A DNA stretch of 64,000 nt. It comes from Leptospira ognonensis (GTDB lineage: Bacteria; Spirochaetota; Leptospiria; Leptospirales; Leptospiraceae). The notes beneath the pieces are model-generated. The model did not search any database. It saw only the letters and a list, made by a program, of their open reading frames with translations, and had not been told where the DNA came from. The DNA lies in assembly GCF_004770745.1 (NCBI RefSeq), contig NZ_RQGD01000023.1:1-64000 (forward strand). The letters run 5' to 3'. Shown here in pieces: positions 44,275-56,399 of this stretch. How positions within the stretch are numbered: position 1 is the first letter of the stretch; every line of letters starts with the position of its first letter. The position numbers and the translations under genes were made by a program.

Positions 44275-45615
44275 ATGAATTCTAACCCTCTTCAGGAGAT
44301 AGAATCTGAGAAGAACCTAATTGGCTACCTGCTTTCGCGCGGTGTTGCGGGGCAGGAAGACATGGGGCTCGCCCCCGATGATTTCTACCTAGAAAATAAC
44401 AGAAGAATTTTTACCGCCATGCTGGATTTGATTCAGGATGGTGTGGCTCTTGATTTAATCACGGTCACAAGCCATATGCGAGAGAAACATCTTTTCAAAG
44501 ATGAGGCTCGCGACTTAGAGTATTTAACTTCTCTTTATAAAGATACCGTACAGTCACAAACATTAGATTATTATATCAAGCGAGTAAAGCGAGTCAGCGA
44601 CAGACGTAAGTATGTCGAAAGTTTAACTCTTGCCATAGACAAAGTTAAATCCGAACCCGGTGAAAATGATACGGTATTTAGTTTCATCGAACAGTCGCTT
44701 ATGGACATCTCAAGACAAGAGAGATCCAAGGGACTTCGGAAAGTGCGTGAGGATGCCAATGATCTGATCGAATACCTGATGGCCGTGGTAAAAAACAGCC
44801 AAAGTGGTGGTGGTGTCAGCGGACTGAAAACTCACTACCACGGACTCGATTTGGCAACGACGGGATTAAAACCCCACGAACTTATGATTTTGGCAGCTCG
44901 ACCTGGAAACGGGAAAACGACCTTTGCTTTGAATATCGCTTCGAATGTCGCCCTCAAAGAGCGAAAAACAGTCGCTATATTTTCACTTGAGATGAGCAGG
45001 CGCGAACTTTTGTTAAAGCTCTTAAGCGCCGAGGCACGCATTGACTCTTACTCCATGAAATCGGGATCCTTAACTCCGACACAAATGAGCCAATTAAAAG
45101 ATGCAGTAGGTACTGTGACGACTGCTAGCATTTTTATAGATGACTCGGGATATTTAACAATTCAAGAATTCTCGGCGAGAATCCGCCAGTTGAGAACCAC
45201 TGAGGACATCGGACTCGTGATTGTAGATTACTTACAGCTTATGAGCGACCCAAGGTCGGCACAAGGTGGAAGGCAGCAAGAAGTTGCGAGCATATCGAGG
45301 GGACTCAAACAGATGGCGCGGGAAATTGGTTGTCCAGTGATTGCGCTTTCTCAGATGAATCGTTCCATTGAATCACGTTCCAAAGACCAAAGGCCGCAAC
45401 TTTCCGACTTACGGGAGTCAGGTGCCATAGAGCAAGATGCCGATATTGTCTGTTTTATCTACCGAGAAGAAATGGTAAAACCACCTGAGGAGCTTGAGGC
45501 TACGAAGAAGGGTATGGCTGAAATTATTATAGCAAAAAACAGAGCAGGGGCGACTGGAGATTTTCCATTGATGTTCAATCCGAAAATTTCTAGATTCGAT
45601 AACGTGCCAATTTAA
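44275..45615 (+). CDS. dnaB: Replicative DNA helicase DnaB
   Basis: The 446-residue ring helicase unwinds DNA at the replication fork. The N-terminal helical domain (about 1-105, [17 protein letters not shown]), a linker and the RecA-like C-terminal domain (about 180-446) are present. Walker A reads ARPGNGKTT (N where most have M), Walker [10 protein letters not shown], with the [10 protein letters not shown] and [15 protein letters not shown] motifs following. There is no intein. Length is normal. It follows rplI as in many bacteria. Confidence 0.97.
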   Translation: MNSNPLQEIESEKNLIGYLLSRGVAGQEDMGLAPDDFYLENNRRIFTAMLDLIQDGVALDLITVTSHMREKHLFKDEARDLEYLTSLYKDTVQSQTLDYYIKRVKRVSDRRKYVESLTLAIDKVKSEPGENDTVFSFIEQSLMDISRQERSKGLRKVREDANDLIEYLMAVVKNSQSGGGVSGLKTHYHGLDLATTGLKPHELMILAARPGNGKTTFALNIASNVALKERKTVAIFSLEMSRRELLLKLLSAEARIDSYSMKSGSLTPTQMSQLKDAVGTVTTASIFIDDSGYLTIQEFSARIRQLRTTEDIGLVIVDYLQLMSDPRSAQGGRQQEVASISRGLKQMAREIGCPVIALSQMNRSIESRSKDQRPQLSDLRESGAIEQDADIVCFIYREEMVKPPEELEATKKGMAEIIIAKNRAGATGDFPLMFNPKISRFDNVPI

Positions 45616-45626
45616 AGGAAAATAGT

Positions 45627-47432
45627 TTGAAAAACTGGATAGAACAAGAATATCGAAATAGAATCCAAGCAGAATCTGTAAATGATTCTCTTGTCGGCAA
45701 ACGTCTGTTTTTTGCTGGATGGGCCTTCCGCTACCGCGACCAAGGTGGAGTGATCTTTGTGGATTTACGCGATCGCTCCGGTGTCATTCAAGTGGTATGC
45801 AGAAAAGAACTTTTGGGTGAAGAATTTTCAAAAGTTGAAAAGATCCGTTCTGAGTATGTAATCGGTGTGAGTGGAACTCTGGCTTTTCGTGATTCAGATT
45901 CCGTTAATCCAAAAATGGTTACGGGGAAATATGAACTCATAGTTGAAAAAATTGAAATCTTAAATGCTTCGAAAACGCCTCCTTTTGCCTTAGATGAATT
46001 TGATCCAACAGGAGAAGAGGTTCGACTCAAGTATCGTTATTTAGATATGCGCCGAGAAGAATTGAAAGAACGACTCATCAGTAGGCACAAATTGATTTTT
46101 GCAATCCGCCAATATTTAAACGATGAGTCGTTTTTAGAGATCGAGACACCCATTCTCAATAAATCTACGCCAGAAGGTGCGCGAGACTTTCTGGTTCCTT
46201 CTCGCTTAAACCAAGGGCAGTTTTATGCCCTGCCACAATCACCACAGCTTTTCAAGCAGATTCTGATGATTGGTGGTATGGAGCGATACTTTCAAATTGT
46301 AAAATGTTTTAGAGATGAAGATCTTCGTGCCGATCGCCAACCTGAATTCACCCAGCTTGATATGGAATTTGCATTTGTTTCAGAAGAAGACATTCGTCGT
46401 GAAATCGAGGCTATGTGGAAATTCGCACTTGATAAAGTTTTTGGCGTAAAGATAAACACTCCTTTTGAAACTATGCCTTACCATGTTGCAATGGAAGAAT
46501 ATGGAAGCGACAAACCAGACATACGTTTTGGAATGAAGCTTGTAAATGTATCTGAGCTCGTAAAGGATTCAGATTTTCAAGTTTTCTCTGGAGCCGTCAC
46601 TACCGGTGGTGTTGTGAAGGTAATTTGTGTACCAGGCGGAGCTAATATTTCTCGGAAAGAAATTGAAGACCTCACGTCTTGGCTGAACCGAGATTACCGA
46701 GCCAAGGGACTTGCATATATGAAACATGGGGCGAGTGGCCTTGAGTCGACCATCACCAAACGTTTCAAACCAGAGGTTTTGGAAGCCATTGCCAAAGCAG
46801 TAGGATCAAAGGAAGGGGATATGCTCTTTTTTGGAGCAGATAGTTCCAAGATCGTTAACGCTTCGCTAGGCGCTCTACGTTTAAAGTTATCTGAAAAATA
46901 CGATCCTCCTAAAACAGAATACAATTTTCACTGGGTTGTTGATTTTCCTATGTTTGAATATGATGATGCTTCAAAAACTTGGACTTTCTTACACCATCCA
47001 TTTACCTCACCAAAAGAAGAACACTGGGAAATGCTGAGAGATTGGAAGGCAGGGAAAACGGTGGATCTATCCAAGATCGATGCAAAGGCATATGACCTTG
47101 TTCTAAACGGAACAGAAATTGGCGGCGGAAGCATTCGGATTCATAATTCGGAAATTCAATCTCTTGTTCTCGAGGCCATTGGCATTGATGAAGCCAGCGC
47201 CAAAGACAAGTTTGGTTTTTTACTGGAAGCGCTTTCTTTCGGGGCACCTCCCCACGGGGGAATTGCCTTTGGTATCGACAGAGTCATGATGATTCTCACA
47301 AAAGGTCAGTCGATTCGCGACGTAATCGCCTTCCCAAAAACACAAAAGGGACAGTGCCTGATGAGTGAAGCTCCTGGTTTTGTGGAAGGAAAACAATTAG
47401 AAGAGTTGAAATTAAGAGTCGTTACCATATAA
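45627..47432 (+). CDS. aspS: Aspartate--tRNA ligase
   Basis: This 601-residue class II synthetase charges tRNA-Asp (and tRNA-Asn if GatCAB is present). It has the N-terminal OB anticodon domain (about 15-110), motif 2 ([18 protein letters not shown]), the bacterial GAD insertion (about 280-410) and motif 3 ([13 protein letters not shown]). The start is TTG 45627, which follows AAAGGA at good spacing; no nearby ATG fits. Length matches bacterial AspRS. It lies 11 bases after dnaB. Confidence 0.96.
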   Translation: MKNWIEQEYRNRIQAESVNDSLVGKRLFFAGWAFRYRDQGGVIFVDLRDRSGVIQVVCRKELLGEEFSKVEKIRSEYVIGVSGTLAFRDSDSVNPKMVTGKYELIVEKIEILNASKTPPFALDEFDPTGEEVRLKYRYLDMRREELKERLISRHKLIFAIRQYLNDESFLEIETPILNKSTPEGARDFLVPSRLNQGQFYALPQSPQLFKQILMIGGMERYFQIVKCFRDEDLRADRQPEFTQLDMEFAFVSEEDIRREIEAMWKFALDKVFGVKINTPFETMPYHVAMEEYGSDKPDIRFGMKLVNVSELVKDSDFQVFSGAVTTGGVVKVICVPGGANISRKEIEDLTSWLNRDYRAKGLAYMKHGASGLESTITKRFKPEVLEAIAKAVGSKEGDMLFFGADSSKIVNASLGALRLKLSEKYDPPKTEYNFHWVVDFPMFEYDDASKTWTFLHHPFTSPKEEHWEMLRDWKAGKTVDLSKIDAKAYDLVLNGTEIGGGSIRIHNSEIQSLVLEAIGIDEASAKDKFGFLLEALSFGAPPHGGIAFGIDRVMMILTKGQSIRDVIAFPKTQKGQCLMSEAPGFVEGKQLEELKLRVVTI

Positions 47433-47441
47433 TATAGTCCT

Positions 47442-48452
47442 ATGGATACCAGTTATACTTTCGAGAGTGAATCCCTCTATCAGGTGATTTGTGGAATCGG
47501 TGATTCGCAAATTCCCATGTGGGAAACTCGCTTGAAAGTGAAGTTGATTCCTCGTGGGAAATCATTAATCTTACAAGGAGATTCGGACTATGTGCGAGTG
47601 GCAGGTGAGACGTTCCAAAGATTGGAAGAAAATTTTCGAAAACGTCCCGACAAAACAAATTTCTCTGCATTTGACATTGATTATATGATCAACCAAGCAA
47701 AAGATACAAGCAAAGGTTGGCCGACTCCTGGTAGCAAAGAATTTGAAACCGATGGTGTTTCTGGAGATTGGTCACCAAAAGAAAAACTTTTTGTTACCTT
47801 CAAGGGCAAACCAATCTTTCCGAGGACAAAGAACCAAGAGCACTTTGTTGAAAGTCTCAAAAAAAATTATATCACTGTTGCCATGGGTCCTGCAGGGACA
47901 GGTAAAACGTTTCTTTCCATAGCCACTGCTTGTCGAATGATGCAAACAGGAGAGGTAGATCGTCTGGTTTTGACAAGGCCAGCTGTGGAAGCAGGTGAAA
48001 ACCTGGGATTTCTACCAGGTGATTTGACACAAAAGGTAAATCCATACCTTCGTCCCATCTACGATGCGTTACATGAATGTATCGGATTTGAGAAGACAAC
48101 TGAATACATTTCGGTAAATAAAATTGAAATTGCACCCATTGCCTTTATGCGTGGTAGAACACTTGCCAACTCTTTTATCATATTAGATGAGGCACAAAAC
48201 TGTACCTTGCCTCAGCTAAAGATGTTTCTTACGAGATTCGGAAAAAATTCAAAAATGGCTATCTCTGGAGATGCGACTCAGATTGATCTAAGCCAGGGAC
48301 GATCTGGATTGGAGAAGACAGTCCACACCCTTCGTGGATTAAATGGTATAGAAACTATTTTTTTTGGTCGCGAAGACATCACAAGGCATCATATTGTGGA
48401 AGCAATCGTCAGACGGTTTGAAGAAAATGAGGGGCTATTCGAAAAACGATGA
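47442..48452 (+). CDS. phoH: PhoH-family ATPase
   Basis: The 336-residue protein has a small N-terminal region (about 1-110) of KH-like type and a PhoH P-loop domain (about 125-330). Walker A is [10 protein letters not shown] and Walker [27 protein letters not shown] and RGRTLANSF are further PhoH motifs. It is commonly paired with ybeY, as here two genes downstream, and is likely involved in RNA metabolism or ribosome quality control. It overlaps the pgpH gene by 4 bases. Confidence 0.93.
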   Translation: MDTSYTFESESLYQVICGIGDSQIPMWETRLKVKLIPRGKSLILQGDSDYVRVAGETFQRLEENFRKRPDKTNFSAFDIDYMINQAKDTSKGWPTPGSKEFETDGVSGDWSPKEKLFVTFKGKPIFPRTKNQEHFVESLKKNYITVAMGPAGTGKTFLSIATACRMMQTGEVDRLVLTRPAVEAGENLGFLPGDLTQKVNPYLRPIYDALHECIGFEKTTEYISVNKIEIAPIAFMRGRTLANSFIILDEAQNCTLPQLKMFLTRFGKNSKMAISGDATQIDLSQGRSGLEKTVHTLRGLNGIETIFFGREDITRHHIVEAIVRRFEENEGLFEKR

Positions 48453-50818
48453 AATCTATATTTGAAACTACAATGGCGAATTTAACTGACTTTTTAACAA
48501 GAGTTAGACCGGTATCAGTTGTACGTAATGTTCAAATTCTATTCGTTTTTCTAACACTACTTTTTGTTACCTATAATCTTTCTGTTCCTTTTTTCGGACA
48601 AAAGAAGATCAATACCAGCGTAGAAGGTGCCTTTTCCGAAGGAAAAATTGCGCCTGAGACCATCCAATCCGTTAAAGAATTTTATTATGAAGACGAAGAA
48701 AAAACGAAACAAGAAAAATTGAAGGCAACTTCAAACATCCCCTTTTCTTTCGATAAAGATTTTAACGTCCTAAGTAGTGGAATCGATGTGAATTTGTCAG
48801 AGGACATTGAAATTTTAAAATCGATTTCGACTGACGGATCCAAGGCGACGCCTGCACTCGTAAAAGACAAGATTTCGCGGTGGCGTAATAGAACCAATGA
48901 AGAGATACAGGCAATATTAGATTATCCGAGAAAGGATAAGTTAAAATCTTTCATTCAACAATATACAAATTTAATTTTTTCTAGATATTGCATTGTTAAG
49001 GAAGAATTAAATTTTCAAAAAGATTTAGATAAATCGGGCGCAAGAATTCGTAATCTAGGTACGCAGGAATCAAGCACGTCTATCGATGGAAGTCTCGTGA
49101 TCCCAAGGTCGCAAATTTACAAAGAGGGTCCGATTCTTAGTACCTTACAAAGATTGGCTGAGGATAAGCTTCCGAATGTTTCTCCTATTCTGTTAAAGTC
49201 AGTTTCTCGTATCGGACTCTATTATATTTATTCTTATCCTGCTTGTGTATTTAATCCTGAGGAAACGGAACTCACAAGAAAGAAAGCCTCCGATTCTGTC
49301 ACAGTGCAGAGAAGTCGGATCCAAGCAAATGAAGTCATCGTTCGCGCAGGTGAAGTGATCACGCCTGCAGTCAAATTAAAAATTGATATGATGAATTTGT
49401 ATGCGACTAGAGCCAATATCGCCTCCATCACTTCTATTTTTATTTCACAATGTGTCTTGATTGCCATCATAGGATATTATTTGATTCGTTATCGCCCGAA
49501 TCGCCTAAACGATTTATCAAGTAATCTTATCATTTTTATTACTATCTGGATCGTCATATTTGCAATATACATTGTGTCAAAGACATATTATGCGAATGAT
49601 GTGGAATGGGCCGGTAAGTATTATTTCGGCTTGTTCGTTCCTATTGGGATGATATGTTTATTGCTTGGTTTTACTTACGATGAGCAACTTTCGATCGCCA
49701 TAGGCTTCTTTCTTTCTTTTACTGTATTTTTTGCTTCGAGGTATAATCCCACTTCGTTTATGTTAGCATTCACGATAGCCGTCGTTAGTGCTGTTTACGG
49801 AAGGAGGCTTAAAAAACGGATCGATTTCTTAAAAGCTGGGTTTATTTTAAGTTTCGTTCAAGTATTGATATCCACGGCGGGTTATCTTTTCGATGGAAGA
49901 GACTTCTGGGTGGACAATCCCAATGCAAGTTTTTTCACAAATTTAATTAGCTCAAATGTATTTCACCTTGTCATGTTATGTATGATCAATGGTTTTGCAA
50001 GTGCGACCGCCGTTCAATTCATGCTTCCGATTTATGAATATATTTTTAACATACCTACTAGATTTAAATTGATTGAACTTGCCGATACGGGCCATCCTCT
50101 TTTACAGCAACTATTAACAAAGGCTCCCTCGACTTACACGCATACGTTTATGGTCGCGGCGATGTCCGAAAGGGCGGCACAGAATCTGGGTCTCAACTGG
50201 TTGCTCGTTCGTGTTGGTGTTTATTTTCATGATATTGGTAAAATTCCAAATGCAGGATTTTTTATTGAGAACCAACACTTGATTCCTAAGCCCGAACATA
50301 TCGACAAGAATAATCCTTCTCTTGCTGCAAAGACTGTGATTGATCATGTCTTGGATGGCATTGAGATGGCAAAAAAAGCCCGCTTACCGAGAGAGATCAT
50401 CAGCTTTATTCCAGAGCACCATGGAACTTCAACGATGGCTTTTTTCTATCATAAGGCGCTTCAGGATCTACCTGCTTCTGCTCGGAAAAATATTAGAAAA
50501 TCTGACTTTCAATATCCAGGACCAATCCCTCAGTCAAAAGAAACGGCAATTGTGATGTTGGCTGATTCCTTAGAAGCCGCTTCAAGATCCTTAGATGAGG
50601 TATCTAACGAGAGTTTGGATGAATTGATTAGAAAGATTGTTAATTCTAAATTGGCAGAGAATCAGCTAGATCAGAGCGGACTCACGATTGGAGATTTGGA
50701 AGTTATCAAATCTAGTTTTAAAGAAGTTTTGATTTCAAGTCTGCACCAAAGACCAAAATATCCGAAGCCAGAAGATACGAAGGCGTTAGAGGCTTCTGGT
50801 CAGAAAAAGAAAAAATAA
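48449..50818 (+). CDS. pgpH: 7TM-HD phosphohydrolase (PgpH-type, predicted c-di-AMP phosphodiesterase)
   Basis: The 789-residue protein has an N-terminal membrane helix (about 25-48), a large extracytoplasmic 7TMR-HDED domain (about 50-305), seven membrane helices (about 310-540) and a cytoplasmic HD domain (about 555-770). The HD site shows [30 protein letters not shown] and [14 protein letters not shown]. PgpH of Listeria breaks down c-di-AMP, so that activity is predicted. No diadenylate cyclase gene lies in this window. It stands between phoH and ybeY, the standard context for this family. Confidence 0.92.
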   Translation: MKSIFETTMANLTDFLTRVRPVSVVRNVQILFVFLTLLFVTYNLSVPFFGQKKINTSVEGAFSEGKIAPETIQSVKEFYYEDEEKTKQEKLKATSNIPFSFDKDFNVLSSGIDVNLSEDIEILKSISTDGSKATPALVKDKISRWRNRTNEEIQAILDYPRKDKLKSFIQQYTNLIFSRYCIVKEELNFQKDLDKSGARIRNLGTQESSTSIDGSLVIPRSQIYKEGPILSTLQRLAEDKLPNVSPILLKSVSRIGLYYIYSYPACVFNPEETELTRKKASDSVTVQRSRIQANEVIVRAGEVITPAVKLKIDMMNLYATRANIASITSIFISQCVLIAIIGYYLIRYRPNRLNDLSSNLIIFITIWIVIFAIYIVSKTYYANDVEWAGKYYFGLFVPIGMICLLLGFTYDEQLSIAIGFFLSFTVFFASRYNPTSFMLAFTIAVVSAVYGRRLKKRIDFLKAGFILSFVQVLISTAGYLFDGRDFWVDNPNASFFTNLISSNVFHLVMLCMINGFASATAVQFMLPIYEYIFNIPTRFKLIELADTGHPLLQQLLTKAPSTYTHTFMVAAMSERAAQNLGLNWLLVRVGVYFHDIGKIPNAGFFIENQHLIPKPEHIDKNNPSLAAKTVIDHVLDGIEMAKKARLPREIISFIPEHHGTSTMAFFYHKALQDLPASARKNIRKSDFQYPGPIPQSKETAIVMLADSLEAASRSLDEVSNESLDELIRKIVNSKLAENQLDQSGLTIGDLEVIKSSFKEVLISSLHQRPKYPKPEDTKALEASGQKKKK

Positions 50819-50820
50819 AA

Positions 50821-51294
50821 ATGGGAGAAGTTGATCTCCAACTCCATTTTGAAGATGCTACGCAAAGTAATTTTTTTGAGGAATCTTTAATCTCAAAAAA
50901 CTTAAATACAGTAATTTCTTATCTGTCTCCTAGTTTTTTAAAGGGAGCTGAACTTGATCTCTTGATTTGTGATGATGCGCTCATGCAGAAAGTAAATCGA
51001 GACAGGCGAGGATTTAATAAAACTACGGACGTTCTTTCTTTCCCATTGTTTCATCTGTATCCACCTATACCATACCAAATGATGGGAGAGATCATCATCT
51101 CCTTAGACACTTTGAAAAAACAAGCCATAGAAATTGGACATTCCGAATTGGATGAATTCTATCGGTTGTTAGTACATGGTGTTCTTCATTTGTTTGGTTA
51201 TGATCACGAAACCAATGAGAATGATGCTATCCTCATGAGAGAAAAGGAAGATGAATGCTTAGCATTGATTTTTGATAGATTTCATGGCTCTTAA
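50821..51294 (+). CDS. ybeY: Endoribonuclease YbeY (rRNA maturation factor)
   Basis: This 157-residue metalloenzyme matures 16S rRNA and takes part in ribosome quality control. The zinc site [11 protein letters not shown] (about 120-130) is complete and the conserved [10 protein letters not shown] segment (about 61-71) is in place. Start ATG 50821 is 2 bases after the pgpH stop. Its end overlaps recO by 11 bases. Confidence 0.95.
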   Translation: MGEVDLQLHFEDATQSNFFEESLISKNLNTVISYLSPSFLKGAELDLLICDDALMQKVNRDRRGFNKTTDVLSFPLFHLYPPIPYQMMGEIIISLDTLKKQAIEIGHSELDEFYRLLVHGVLHLFGYDHETNENDAILMREKEDECLALIFDRFHGS

Positions 51295-52036
51295 AAAAGA
51301 AAAGGGTATCGTCATTCAGAGTATGGACTTTGGAGATTCTGACAGGATGATTAGCCTTGCTGGGGAGGCCGATGTTAGGATGAAGTTTATATCGAAGGGC
51401 ATTCGCAAATCAAAGCGAAGGGCAATTTCCTCAACAGAGCTAGGTTCGCTCATTGAAATTGATTATTATGATCAGGCAGAAAAGGATTGGAAATCGATCA
51501 AAGAAATCAATTTAGTCAATCGCTTCGATACTTTGAAGTCTACTTATCTGGGAACAATGCTAATCTTTTATTTCTGTGAAATGATAGCCACTTTATATCC
51601 AGAGGGGGAGTCCCATCCCTTCCTAAATCAAATTCTTGTTGGGTCTTTTGAGTATGCTGATCAAAACAAATTTACGATAGAGCTACTTCCTTTCTTCAAG
51701 TTGCGCGCTCTCGCCAATCTTGGTCACTTTCCCACTGAGTTTTTTTGTCATACCTGCGGTGAAAGCGTCTTACAAAAGAGGTCCGCAATGTTTGCATTGG
51801 AGACACGTGAATTTTTGTGTGGAGACTGCCATACACTGGCTAGAGACCAACTGCCGATGATCCGATTCTTTCAGACCATTTTGACACACAGGTTCTCGAA
51901 ACTCATGGAACTTGAAACCAAAAAAGAGGCAGTCAAGGAAGCAGATTTGGTATTAAATCAATTCTTAAGATCCATTACAGGCAAAGAATTTAAATCTTAC
52001 TTTGAATTTTATAAAACGATTGGAGACTCGTTCTAG
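51284..52036 (+). CDS. recO: DNA repair protein RecO
   Basis: This 250-residue recombination mediator loads RecA with RecR. It has the N-terminal OB fold ([29 protein letters not shown]), a helical C-terminal part and a zinc finger with CHTCGE and CGDCH (about 160-185). Start ATG 51284 is chosen; a TTG 12 bases upstream is also in frame. It overlaps ybeY, and the next small gene begins at its stop codon. Confidence 0.9.
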   Translation: MALKKEKGIVIQSMDFGDSDRMISLAGEADVRMKFISKGIRKSKRRAISSTELGSLIEIDYYDQAEKDWKSIKEINLVNRFDTLKSTYLGTMLIFYFCEMIATLYPEGESHPFLNQILVGSFEYADQNKFTIELLPFFKLRALANLGHFPTEFFCHTCGESVLQKRSAMFALETREFLCGDCHTLARDQLPMIRFFQTILTHRFSKLMELETKKEAVKEADLVLNQFLRSITGKEFKSYFEFYKTIGDSF

Positions 52037-52278
52037 TGAATCAGTTTCCCAAAACACTGCTTTTTCTGATGACTTTTTCTGTTTTTTTTGCCCTTTTGCA
52101 GATACTGCTAAAGGCAGAAAATGGCCGAAAAGATAGGTCAAGTCACAATCAGTTGACCTACATCCATAAAGAAACGATCCGAAAAGAATCTGAACCAATT
52201 CCCCTATTTATCAAACGATACCAGTATCAGTCTTTTGCTCTATGGGAAAAAAGTTTTCCAAATCAACAAAAAAAATAG
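52036..52278 (+). CDS. Small membrane-anchored protein (80 aa)
   Basis: This short gene starts at GTG 52036, whose first base is the last base of the recO stop (TAGTG), a strong sign of coupling. It has one hydrophobic helix (about 7-26) and a basic, probably extracytoplasmic tail. No family is recognised. It fills the space between recO and argS exactly, which supports it as real. Confidence 0.6.
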   Translation: MNQFPKTLLFLMTFSVFFALLQILLKAENGRKDRSSHNQLTYIHKETIRKESEPIPLFIKRYQYQSFALWEKSFPNQQKK

Positions 52279-52284
52279 TATAAA

Positions 52285-54075
52285 ATGAATCCACAAAGCC
52301 TAATTAAAAACAGAGTATTACATGAACTAACGGCAGCTATCTCTGCAACATTGATGGAATTTTTTCCAACAGTTGAACTCTCTCAACTGAAGATTAGAAT
52401 CGAATATTCGCGAGACGAAAAATTTGGAGATTATTCTTCTCCCTTTGCACTTGAAAACAAGAATGCCCTAGGAAAAAATCCCAAAGATATTTCTGAACTT
52501 CTAATTCCAAACTTAACGAAAAGTAAAATGTTTAGCGATGTCAGTTTTTCAATGCCTGGTTTTATCAATTTCCGTATCGATAAACAATTTCTTTGGGAGT
52601 TCATTCTCCATTTCCTGGACAAAGATCAAATTTATGCAAAAGTTTCCGATCCCAAAAAGATTTGTTTAGAATTCGTTTCCGCCAATCCAACCGGTCCCAT
52701 GAACATAGTATCTGCTAGATCTGCCGCATACGGTGATTCACTTGCTCATCTTTTGGGTTCCATGGGACATCAGGTACAACGAGAATTTTATGTGAATGAT
52801 TTCGGAAACCAAGTAAATTTGTTAGGTGTGGCAGTACTGCTTAGATATCTCGAAGCAAAAGGCGAAACCATCTCCTTTCAAGACGAGGAGGATGATCGAT
52901 CAGTATATGAATTGATCGAAGCAAGGATTCTGCCAAAGGAAAGCTATCGCGGAGAGTATATTAAGGACATAGCGATTGCATATTCGCAAAATAATAAAGA
53001 GAGGGAAGATTTAGAGAAATACATTCAGGCAAAAAATTGGGGTGAAATCATAGAACGACTCTCCGTATATGCAGTTCAATTTAATTTAAGCAGACAGAAG
53101 GATGATTTAAAATCCTTTGGTGTTCATTTTGATCAGTTTTTTAGCGAACGTACATTACATGAAGAGGGAAGTGTTGATGCCGTTTCTGACTTACTAAAAA
53201 AAGATGACTTGAGGATAGATGAGGGAAAGTTATATTTTTTATCTACGAAATACAATGATGACAAGGATCGAGTCATCAGGCGCGATGATGGCAGGCCAAC
53301 TTACCTGATGGCGGATATCGCATATCATATAAACAAATTCAAACGGGGGTTTGACGAACTCATTGATATCTGGGGACCGGATCATTATGGTTATATCGCC
53401 CGATTGAAAGGTGCCCTTGTATCCTTTGGTAAACCGGAAGATAGTTTTAAAGTTCTCATTGCACAGCAAGTAAACCTGATTGAAAATAAAGAAAAAGTTA
53501 AGATGAGCAAACGATTGGGAATCTTTCAAACCATGAACGATCTTCTTGCCTATTTAGGTAAAAATGCTCGCGATGTAGGAAGGTATTTTTTCCTTATGCG
53601 TTCGGCAGACATGCCCTTAGATTTTGATTTGGATTTAGCAAAGGACGAATCTGATAAGAATCCTGTTTTTTACATTCAATATGCTCATGCACGAATTTGT
53701 TCCATCAATAGGGAGCTGGGAGAATCGGATCTAATCTCCAAGAGTGAAATTTCAAAATCTGTGGATATGAATCTCATTCAATCTGAGGATCGAGCTAGAT
53801 TGCTTTTTTGGATTGCTAGATTTCCCGAGGAAGTCTTCGATGCTGCCAGTTCTCTGGAACCTCATCGCATTACAAACTATCTCCAAGCATTGAGTAAGGC
53901 CTTTACGAAATTTTATGGGAATAAAGAGAATCGCATCAAAGACAAATTGGGAATGGAACGGGAAATGTTACTGCTTCTCATTGCCTGTGCAAAAATCGCC
54001 ATTTCGCATGGACTTGCTCTCCTTGGGATCTCTGCTCCAGAAAAAATGTCGAAAGAAGAATCTGTCATCACATGA
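52285..54075 (+). CDS. argS: Arginine--tRNA ligase with unusual HIGH region
   Basis: The 596-residue class I synthetase has the N-terminal Add1 domain (about 1-105), Rossmann catalytic domain and a DALR anticodon domain at the C-terminus. KMSKR is intact near residue 406 (EKVKMSKRLG). The HIGH element, normally HVGH or HLGH after ANPTGP, here reads ANPTGPMNIVSARSAA, so both histidines and the glycine are replaced. Since the rest is full length and well conserved (EFVSANPTG, YVNDFGNQ), the gene is likely functional. It overlaps cinA by 4 bases. Confidence 0.94.
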   Translation: MNPQSLIKNRVLHELTAAISATLMEFFPTVELSQLKIRIEYSRDEKFGDYSSPFALENKNALGKNPKDISELLIPNLTKSKMFSDVSFSMPGFINFRIDKQFLWEFILHFLDKDQIYAKVSDPKKICLEFVSANPTGPMNIVSARSAAYGDSLAHLLGSMGHQVQREFYVNDFGNQVNLLGVAVLLRYLEAKGETISFQDEEDDRSVYELIEARILPKESYRGEYIKDIAIAYSQNNKEREDLEKYIQAKNWGEIIERLSVYAVQFNLSRQKDDLKSFGVHFDQFFSERTLHEEGSVDAVSDLLKKDDLRIDEGKLYFLSTKYNDDKDRVIRRDDGRPTYLMADIAYHINKFKRGFDELIDIWGPDHYGYIARLKGALVSFGKPEDSFKVLIAQQVNLIENKEKVKMSKRLGIFQTMNDLLAYLGKNARDVGRYFFLMRSADMPLDFDLDLAKDESDKNPVFYIQYAHARICSINRELGESDLISKSEISKSVDMNLIQSEDRARLLFWIARFPEEVFDAASSLEPHRITNYLQALSKAFTKFYGNKENRIKDKLGMEREMLLLLIACAKIAISHGLALLGISAPEKMSKEESVIT

Positions 54076-55322
54076 AAAATCTGCGAATCACGATTATTTC
54101 AACAGGATCAGAGCTCACTGCAGGAAGAAGTTCGGATACAAACTCGACATGGATCGCGGGTCAATTGTTTGAGTTGGGATGGAAGGTAAGAAATTTTTTA
54201 GTATTACCTGACGACCCGAAAGTCATTACCGATGAACTAAAGAATCTTAAGGAAATATCCATTCAAAATCCAGAGGAACCAGTACTTGTGATCATGACAG
54301 GAGGGCTTGGTGCAACTGAAGATGATTATACATTGCAGTGTGCCTTAGAACTGAATGATAAGAAATCGGAGCCAAGTGAGAAAGCAAGGCTCAAATTACA
54401 AAAGTTTTACGAAACAAGAGGGAAGTCCTATTCTGATATTTTACCAGTAGTTTTGAGACAGGTTTACGTTCCCGAGGGAAGTGTCACCTTAGATAACGCG
54501 AGTGGCCTTGCCGTAGGATTTGTCGAATCTTTATCAAATCAATCTTATTTAGTATGTATGCCTGGTGTTCCTTCTGAAATGAAGGATATGTTTAATAGGC
54601 GTTTGGTTCCCTTTTTAAAGAGAACCTATAGGAAGGAAAGTCTCTTTCAGGAAACCAGGTGGGTATGGAATATAGGCGAATCGCTTTTTCAGGCTGAATT
54701 CATTCCTCAGGTCTCTGATCTTCTCGCAGATGGAATGGAGTGGGGAGTAACGGCGCAAAAGGGTTTTATAAAGGCCATTTTTCAGTCAAAAGAAAAAAAA
54801 CAAGTAGAGGAAGCAGCTCTCAGAGTCGAAAAATTTTACGGAAGTGAGTCCACATCTGATGTGTTTGCGAGTGTACATCAAAAATTGAGTATCGCTGGCT
54901 TACAGTTGTCAGTGGCTGAGAGTTGCACGGGGGGATTGCTCGGAAAAAAAATTACCGACCTGCCGGGAGCTAGTATCTATTTTAATGGTGGTGTTATTGT
55001 TTACTCAAATTCGCAGAAAACAAAATTACTCTCTGTTGATCCTGAAATCTTAAAGTCCCATGGTGCCGTTAGCGAAGAAACTTGTAAATCGATGTTAAAT
55101 GGTCTAGAACAAATTTCAAATTCCGACTTATCTCTATCAATTACAGGTATTGCTGGCCCCGAAGGCGGAACTGAGGAAAAACCAGTCGGAACGGTTTGGA
55201 TTGGCAGGAAACGAAAAGGAGCAAATGCGGAAGCATTTAAATACGTTTTCCCTGGCAATCGAGATACCATCCGTGAGAATGCTGCCAATACCGCCTTATT
55301 TTTGTTAAATCAAATTTTATAG
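54072..55322 (+). CDS. cinA: CinA-family protein (NMN amidohydrolase)
   Basis: The 416-residue product has both CinA domains. The N-terminal MoaB-like domain (about 4-170, with IISTGSELTAGRSSDTNS and MTGGLGATEDDY) has ADP-ribose pyrophosphatase activity in relatives; the C-terminal CinA domain (about 260-415, VAESCTGGLLGKKIT, SITGIAGPEGG, KPVGTVWIG) hydrolyses nicotinamide mononucleotide, recycling NAD by-products. It is coupled to argS and followed by a hypothetical gene after 9 bases. Confidence 0.93.
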   Translation: MKNLRITIISTGSELTAGRSSDTNSTWIAGQLFELGWKVRNFLVLPDDPKVITDELKNLKEISIQNPEEPVLVIMTGGLGATEDDYTLQCALELNDKKSEPSEKARLKLQKFYETRGKSYSDILPVVLRQVYVPEGSVTLDNASGLAVGFVESLSNQSYLVCMPGVPSEMKDMFNRRLVPFLKRTYRKESLFQETRWVWNIGESLFQAEFIPQVSDLLADGMEWGVTAQKGFIKAIFQSKEKKQVEEAALRVEKFYGSESTSDVFASVHQKLSIAGLQLSVAESCTGGLLGKKITDLPGASIYFNGGVIVYSNSQKTKLLSVDPEILKSHGAVSEETCKSMLNGLEQISNSDLSLSITGIAGPEGGTEEKPVGTVWIGRKRKGANAEAFKYVFPGNRDTIRENAANTALFLLNQIL

Positions 55323-55331
55323 GATATCAAA

Positions 55332-56399
55332 ATGCAATTTATATTTAGTGTAATCGTTTTCTTTTCTCTTTTGTTTTTTCTTTGGGATGTACGATTGCCA
55401 ATGCAAGATTCGATAAAAGAAACTTGGCTTTGGAATAAGGAAGGGGCTTTTGGAACAGGAATTCCAAAAGATGGAGAAAATCCATTAAAAACTTTGAACG
55501 GTTATAAAACGAATCAAAGCTATTATTCCTTTTCAACCAGAAAATTTACAAATTACATTGAGCCGTTCAGCGTGGATTTTGCTCAGTTAGTTCCTGGCTA
55601 TATCGAATATGAAAAAATTGGAGACGCCGTTAACTTTTTTTCAGCTAACGGAGAATTGTTTTGGAATAAGCCACTGAACTCTTATCCTCGCTCCGGGTAT
55701 CATGGTTCTCCTGTTTTGTATCTATCGGGTGATAATAACACGGTTTTTTTACTAGATATGAGTGGAAACCCCGTTGGAGCCTCTGAGCTAAATGGTAGGT
55801 TTTTAACTGATTATGATTTTGATAAGGCAGGAAAGGGAGCCTCGGTACTTTTTTCCGGTGGTGAGGTATACCGAGTAGATGAGAAAGGCAACATAATTTT
55901 TAGGAAAGATCTTTCCGAAAATAGGCAAAATTCATTTTTTAAAAGTATCTCCCTTTCACCTAATGGAGAGCACTCCCTAATTCATTTTTCTTTAGGACAA
56001 AAAGATCATTTAATGATTTTAAATTCGAAAGGAGATGTCCAAAATGAATGGGAGTTGCCAGGCTTTTATCCGCATAAGATTTATTTTTCTCTTTCTGATT
56101 CGCTAAACTCGCTTGTAAACCTACCTGAAAAAGTGCTTTTTTTTGAAGAAGATGAATTGAAATGGGAAAAACAGAAAACAAAAACGGGAGCAATCTACCA
56201 GACAGTATATTCTCAATCCGAAATTTTCGCATATATCTTTGAGAAAGATGTCATTTTTCTAAATGAGAATGGGAATGAAATCCGAACGAAAGCAATCTCA
56301 AGTTCCGAAGCGCCCATTCGATTTTTCCCAGGTCGAGATAAGAACACCCTTTATATGGAAACGAAAAAAGATATCTTCCAGTTTACAATTTTTCGCTAG
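55332..56399 (+). CDS. Hypothetical exported protein with propeller-like repeats
   Basis: This 355-residue protein has one N-terminal hydrophobic segment (about 2-20, signal peptide or anchor). The rest is beta-rich, with repeated units such as [43 protein letters not shown] and [17 protein letters not shown]. These D/NxxGxxxW-like strands resemble WD40/PQQ-type propellers, but I cannot name a family. It follows cinA by 9 bases and overlaps the convergent response regulator gene by 17. Confidence 0.7.
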   Translation: MQFIFSVIVFFSLLFFLWDVRLPMQDSIKETWLWNKEGAFGTGIPKDGENPLKTLNGYKTNQSYYSFSTRKFTNYIEPFSVDFAQLVPGYIEYEKIGDAVNFFSANGELFWNKPLNSYPRSGYHGSPVLYLSGDNNTVFLLDMSGNPVGASELNGRFLTDYDFDKAGKGASVLFSGGEVYRVDEKGNIIFRKDLSENRQNSFFKSISLSPNGEHSLIHFSLGQKDHLMILNSKGDVQNEWELPGFYPHKIYFSLSDSLNSLVNLPEKVLFFEEDELKWEKQKTKTGAIYQTVYSQSEIFAYIFEKDVIFLNENGNEIRTKAISSSEAPIRFFPGRDKNTLYMETKKDIFQFTIFR

